From Nitrosovibrio tenuis (GTDB lineage Bacteria; Pseudomonadota; Gammaproteobacteria; Burkholderiales; Nitrosomonadaceae), in assembly GCF_900109785.1 (NCBI RefSeq), contig NZ_FOBH01000001.1, positions 434,001 to 498,000 of the forward strand: 64,000 nt of DNA. Direction: 5' to 3'. The translations under genes and the position numbers were made by a program. The notes below the pieces were generated by a model. The model was not told the origin of the DNA and ran no database searches. It saw nothing but the letters and a program-made list of their open reading frames with translations. Positions 60,045-64,000 of the stretch are shown one piece after another (the stretch's first letter is position 1; each line of letters begins with the position of its first letter).

Positions 60045-61679
60045 TTAAAGCGCAACCAATAATATTATTAGAACGAACAGGGCGAGATAACCGGGGTTGA
60101 GCAGCAACTGTTCGATTTTGTTGGCGGCAAGCCCAAGCCGCTGACCATACTTGATCATGTCTTCGCCAATGCCTCGTATGACGAGACGATCCTCGAACCA
60201 ATATAATCCCGCGGTGATCCGCTCGGTAAGATTGCCGGCAAACCCACTGCCTCTGGCAAAGATCTCGTCATGACTATCCTGTTGCGTAACAGTTTTACGC
60301 TTCTGCGGTTGCGCCACGCTCCCGAGAACACCTAGTGATGAGTATAGGGACTGCCGCATGGCGGTTTTTCGTTTTTCCAGTTGCGCCAGCGTAGATATCG
60401 AGCGTAGCGAAGGGAGCGGAATTCCCATGGCGCGATCAACGATATGGTCATCAAAATACGCCAGGTCATGAGCCAGTTTCAGTACCGGCTTTACCAAAGC
60501 CCAATCGGTAATCTGGTCAATCCAGAAACGGTGCAAGGAGGTGGCGTACACCCAGCGCAAACCTGAAATTTCCCGGCTGACCGGCTGGATTGGATTGCCC
60601 AGAATCTGATGCATAAGCGATGGCGCAGCCAATACCTGATAACCGCGAACGATGGCATGGGCGCATAAATGCCAGCTCGCCAATTGCCAGAATCCCAATC
60701 CGCATTCCAGAAACATGAGGCCCAATTGTCCGGTTGTGGCAAAAAATAACGAACTCTTGACATCGGTCTGGGTCAGCCCGACAGCAAAGCCATACACAGC
60801 CGTCAGCAGTCCCACTACCGCGACCAGAGCCATGACCAGCGGTGCGCGCTCAAGAATGGGCTGTATAAGAATCATGAGGTAAACGCCGGAATGCACCATT
60901 ATTGCGCCGTAAAACCCCGCGCTGGATGGCGTCGGACCTTCAGCTGCGCGCGCCAGCCATGGTGCAAACGGCAGCTGGGCTGATTTTGCGAAAGCAGCAA
61001 TGGCAAAGCAGAGGGCAATTGCGCTGGCTTGCCCGGTGGATAGTTGTGTTGACAAAGCGTTAAGCTGCGTCCAGTCGAGTGTTTTGGTCCATGCATAGCT
61101 CAGCGCGATGCCCAAAATGAAACCGATATCCCCCGCCCGTACCGTGACGAACACACGCGTCGCGTTATAGGCGGCAACCGGACGGTCGTAAGCGTAGGCT
61201 ATTAATAGATAAGAGCAAAGGCCGGCAATCTCCCACCCTATGAAGGTTCCCACCGCATTATCCGATAACACCAGTAACAGCATTGCCGACGCATACAGGC
61301 TCAACAAGAAAAAGAAGCGGTGAAAACCCGCCTCCCTATGCAGGTAATTAATGGAGAATCGGATAATGATAAACAACAGGATGGCAAATAACGCTGCCAA
61401 TACCACGCTGATGCCGGTAGTAATAAAATTGACCTGGATGGTCAACATGCCGCTACTCAGCCATTGCCCGGCACTAAATGAGCCGGCGTTTTGACCGATC
61501 AAATCGCCACCGAGCAGAATCAACGCCAATAGACAGGACAGTCCAATCGCCCAGCTTGCGATAGCCGCTGTCGTGGTTTCGGCGGGCTCCCCGTTGAGCA
61601 TTCCGGATAAATGACCGATTCCTATAACGGCCGCAGCGATCGCGGGAAGCAGGGGAATGAAAGCGGCCAGGATATCCAT
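60045..61679 (-). CDS. dabB: DabB-like (NuoL-type) membrane subunit
   Basis: A 544-residue NuoL-like protein. WEIAGLCSYLLIAYAYDRPVAAYNATRVFVTVRAGDIGF, FAKSAQLPFAPWLARAAEGPTPSSAGFYGAIMVHSGVYL and the retained Glu and Lys residues are those of the NuoL/DabB proton channel family. It starts five bases after the DabA stop, the usual dab pairing. DabB is thought to couple the proton gradient to CO2 hydration by DabA. The C-terminal region has a long charged segment (about 420-480) before the last helix. Confidence 0.82.
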   Translation of the reverse strand: MDILAAFIPLLPAIAAAVIGIGHLSGMLNGEPAETTTAAIASWAIGLSCLLALILLGGDLIGQNAGSFSAGQWLSSGMLTIQVNFITTGISVVLAALFAILLFIIIRFSINYLHREAGFHRFFFLLSLYASAMLLLVLSDNAVGTFIGWEIAGLCSYLLIAYAYDRPVAAYNATRVFVTVRAGDIGFILGIALSYAWTKTLDWTQLNALSTQLSTGQASAIALCFAIAAFAKSAQLPFAPWLARAAEGPTPSSAGFYGAIMVHSGVYLMILIQPILERAPLVMALVAVVGLLTAVYGFAVGLTQTDVKSSLFFATTGQLGLMFLECGLGFWQLASWHLCAHAIVRGYQVLAAPSLMHQILGNPIQPVSREISGLRWVYATSLHRFWIDQITDWALVKPVLKLAHDLAYFDDHIVDRAMGIPLPSLRSISTLAQLEKRKTAMRQSLYSSLGVLGSVAQPQKRKTVTQQDSHDEIFARGSGFAGNLTERITAGLYWFEDRLVIRGIGEDMIKYGQRLGLAANKIEQLLLNPGYLALFVLIILLVAL

Positions 61680-61684
61680 AATTC

Positions 61685-63998
61685 TCAGGTTCCTTCCGGT
61701 CTGGATTGCCTTATCAGGGCGGGCGGTAATGGCAGGGTTTGACTTCGGTAATAGTCCGGGGAATTTTTGTGCGACGGTAGATCTCTTGCCTCGGCTCGCC
61801 AGGGGACGAACCCGATCCCGCGCTCAAAAATAAATATTTCACCGGTATCGGGGTCCTTGGCACTGAGCAATATCCATCCGCCGGATATTAATTCACGTAG
61901 ACTTTCCTGACGGCCATAGATTTGTTCCAGGATTGATGTCCTCGCTTCCACCAGAATCTGCAAGCGCACCGCCTCATGAATTTCGATCATTTGCCGCGGC
62001 AGGCCGGTGCGTAGATCGCTGGCCGCACCTTCCATCACGGCAAACATTCCTACGACGTTATGCGGTACTTTTGTACCACAACCAAAACGTTCGTTGTTAA
62101 CGGTAGAGAAGTAATACTCCAGGTTAATTCCGGCGCCGACGGGTCCGACAGCCAGGAGGATTCCTTCCACCACTTTTCCCTCCGGGTCTTGCGTGGGATC
62201 GTAGGAAATCAGAAAAACGCGGCGATCGAAGAACGCACCCTGGGTTACCGATCTGCGTCCGACCACTGCCGCGGCATTGGTAGCGTGCCCCAGTTCAGGT
62301 CTGGCCTGGGAAAAGTCGGTAGCGCGCTCTTCAATATGCTTCAAAGCTTGCTCCGGGGTGGGGTTACGCGGTGCCGATGCCAGCCGGCGGCAGCGCTCGT
62401 GTGCTGACATTTGCTGCGCGTGGCGCAATTCACCCGTTAATTTGGTGAGCGCAGCTTTTCGTTCTCCTGGAACATCCCCTATGTCATACCAGGTGATTTC
62501 CTCGTTGCAGGTATTATGCTCAGCGCCAATAAACCAGGTATCAGATGGGATATTGATGCCACGTTCGGCCACCAGTTTGCGTATTTCCGGCCGATTGGCC
62601 ATCGCTGCGAACAGTCTTGCATTCGGGCCGCCATGGCGGCCGCTACAAGCCCCGCAATCATACGCCGCCAGATGAGGGTTATTCTGGCTAATGGAGCCGT
62701 GCCCCATCAATACCACTATTTCCGAGAAGCCGTAGGTCAGCCCGGTATTGCGCAGGAAACCGGCAACGCGATCGGCCTGTTCCTTATCCGTGAAGCCCAG
62801 CTTGGGGTGATCCGGCGTGGCAATGGTTGCGGTATCCGTTGACGTAAACATCAGCTGGGTGTCCACTGCGGGGGATACTCCCTGGCGAATGCTCGCCAGA
62901 ACGGTTTGCTGGCGTTTAGGCAGCAACGTTTTTGCCAATAATCCAGCCAGGGTAACCGGTGCAATCGCATCAATAAGGGGTTGTGAAAGCAACAGGTTCC
63001 TGCGTAAGCTCTGGTACATCAGGTTAGCGGCGCGCTGTGCCAATCTGCGTCCGTCATTATGCCGCAAGAACGTTTCGTCAGTTTTGGGCCTGGGTATTTC
63101 CCGCACCTCATGGGCGGGTGTTACCACTATGGGACACAATGGCGTAACCCTGGTGTCATCCAGACCTTTATAGTTCATCGGTACGCCAAAAAAGCCCGCA
63201 GCCCCGAGCGTTTCGATTGTGGAATTCAGTTCTTCCAGATGCCTGCGAAAGCCTTCCTCCCGATCATCTATACAGAAAACTACTTGTGAGTCGGGGCGTC
63301 TATCGCGCTGAGCCCATGTTCCATGATTATGGTTAGCGCGTATTGCCTGAAAAAAAGCTTCGCGGTAATGCCGCTCGTAAGCATACAGCCAGACTTTACC
63401 GCGTTCTGCCGGCGAAAATTGATCCAGCAGCGCCAGCATCTGGAGCAAATCGCTTTTTTCAAGTTCCTGTACGTGCGAGGCGTTCAGACCCAGGTGCTGG
63501 CATAAACGAAACAGCCGCCAACCACTACTATAGATGGTATGTTCCGTGTCTTGGGATTCAGCCAGCGGGCTGAATTGCCAAGTCTGAATCAGATCAGCAA
63601 CACGCTGCCAGTCCGCACGCTCATGCCGCTCCGAACCTGCAAGCAGGATCAGAGACGCTACCCGTTCGGTAAGGTATTCCGGCAACCTCCTCTTGTACAA
63701 CTGGCTGCGCACCAGGAATTCCGACAGGTTTTTACGGAAATAGGTCTGCAATCCGCTCAACCTGGCTTCGACGCGCCAATTTTCATGGCAAATACGGTTT
63801 AGCCAGAATCGGTCCAACGTTAACCGTATGGCCAGATAATCGGCGAGGTTAGGTCTCGCATCCTCGACCGCATAATAATTTGGATGATGCTGACGCCAGT
63901 TGATCAGGCCTGACCAGCCGGGTAATTCGAGCGCCAAACGGCGGAGATATCCTTCCCATTTTGCTTGCGGTATTTCCAGTCGCGTCAATTGTAGAATG
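61685..63998 (-). CDS. dabA: DabA-like (DUF2309) bicarbonate-forming subunit, 5' end outside window
   Basis: The frame is open at the window edge; the TTG at 63988 is probably not the true start because homologues have about 100 or more further N-terminal residues. DabA converts CO2 to bicarbonate unidirectionally with a beta-carbonic-anhydrase-like zinc site. Numbered from that TTG, the site is C239 and D241 (VFCIDDRE), H430 (LMGHGS) and C445 (YDCGACSG); the His-Cys distance of 15 equals that of characterised DabA (recalled C351, D353, H524, C539). So the active site looks intact. It is first in an operon with three membrane subunits. Confidence 0.9.
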   Translation of the reverse strand, partial: ILQLTRLEIPQAKWEGYLRRLALELPGWSGLINWRQHHPNYYAVEDARPNLADYLAIRLTLDRFWLNRICHENWRVEARLSGLQTYFRKNLSEFLVRSQLYKRRLPEYLTERVASLILLAGSERHERADWQRVADLIQTWQFSPLAESQDTEHTIYSSGWRLFRLCQHLGLNASHVQELEKSDLLQMLALLDQFSPAERGKVWLYAYERHYREAFFQAIRANHNHGTWAQRDRRPDSQVVFCIDDREEGFRRHLEELNSTIETLGAAGFFGVPMNYKGLDDTRVTPLCPIVVTPAHEVREIPRPKTDETFLRHNDGRRLAQRAANLMYQSLRRNLLLSQPLIDAIAPVTLAGLLAKTLLPKRQQTVLASIRQGVSPAVDTQLMFTSTDTATIATPDHPKLGFTDKEQADRVAGFLRNTGLTYGFSEIVVLMGHGSISQNNPHLAAYDCGACSGRHGGPNARLFAAMANRPEIRKLVAERGINIPSDTWFIGAEHNTCNEEITWYDIGDVPGERKAALTKLTGELRHAQQMSAHERCRRLASAPRNPTPEQALKHIEERATDFSQARPELGHATNAAAVVGRRSVTQGAFFDRRVFLISYDPTQDPEGKVVEGILLAVGPVGAGINLEYYFSTVNNERFGCGTKVPHNVVGMFAVMEGAASDLRTGLPRQMIEIHEAVRLQILVEARTSILEQIYGRQESLRELISGGWILLSAKDPDTGEIFIFERGIGFVPWRAEARDLPSHKNSPDYYRSQTLPLPPALIRQSRPEGT

Positions 63999-64000
63999 AT

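Noticed and set aside
56965-61679. A complex I (nuo) operon
   Set aside because: Only NuoL/NuoM-type genes are present, no peripheral-arm subunits, and they are joined to dabA.

Overview
The window looks like a chromosomal segment of an autotrophic betaproteobacterium, most probably a Nitrosospira-like ammonia oxidiser. The grounds are a red-type (form IC) RuBisCO operon with its own activase and CbbR, a DAB-type inorganic carbon uptake locus, and betaproteobacterial housekeeping genes. No amo, hao or rRNA gene is present, so the genus is an inference.

Layout. (1) 1-9545: the downstream half of a Pel exopolysaccharide operon, pelF (cut by the window edge), pelG, pelA, pelB. (2) 9634-14675: a secreted small protein, an Agd3-like polysaccharide deacetylase and a GH114-type polygalactosaminidase. 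These match the alpha-1,4-GalNAc/GalN chemistry of Pel and were probably recruited to its metabolism; a palindrome plus sigma54-like promoter lies between the last two genes. (3) 15250-24014: a frameshifted DUF6328 membrane protein gene, a diheme cytochrome, galU, psd and a giant CheB-CheR-PAS-kinase-receiver protein. (4) 24071-30291: an Atm1-like ABC exporter, then cbbX, cbbS and cbbL, divergent from cbbR. (5) 30359-41745: two RND efflux systems. The upstream one is complete and faces a TetR regulator across an AcrR-type operator; the downstream one keeps only a remnant of its outer-membrane gene. (6) 41895-48930: an iscR-suf operon (A-type carrier, sufB, sufC, sufD, sufS, sufU, nfu) behind two tandem IscR type-1-like sites. 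(7) 49184-53261: hemJ, aroB, dgt, hemE. (8) 53593-63998: a two-component system, a CsoSCA-like carbonic anhydrase without visible carboxysome genes, and convergent to it an operon for DabA with three NuoL/NuoM-like membrane subunits.

The parts form two themes. One is carbon acquisition: DAB bicarbonate capture, a carbonic anhydrase and form IC RuBisCO with activase, spread over about 37 kb. The other is the envelope: Pel synthesis, Pel-type modifying enzymes, UDP-glucose supply, phosphatidylethanolamine synthesis and efflux. The most notable items are the CsoSCA-like enzyme next to the multi-subunit DAB locus and the fungal-GAG-type enzymes beside pel. No tRNA, rRNA, CRISPR array or intact insertion sequence was seen.
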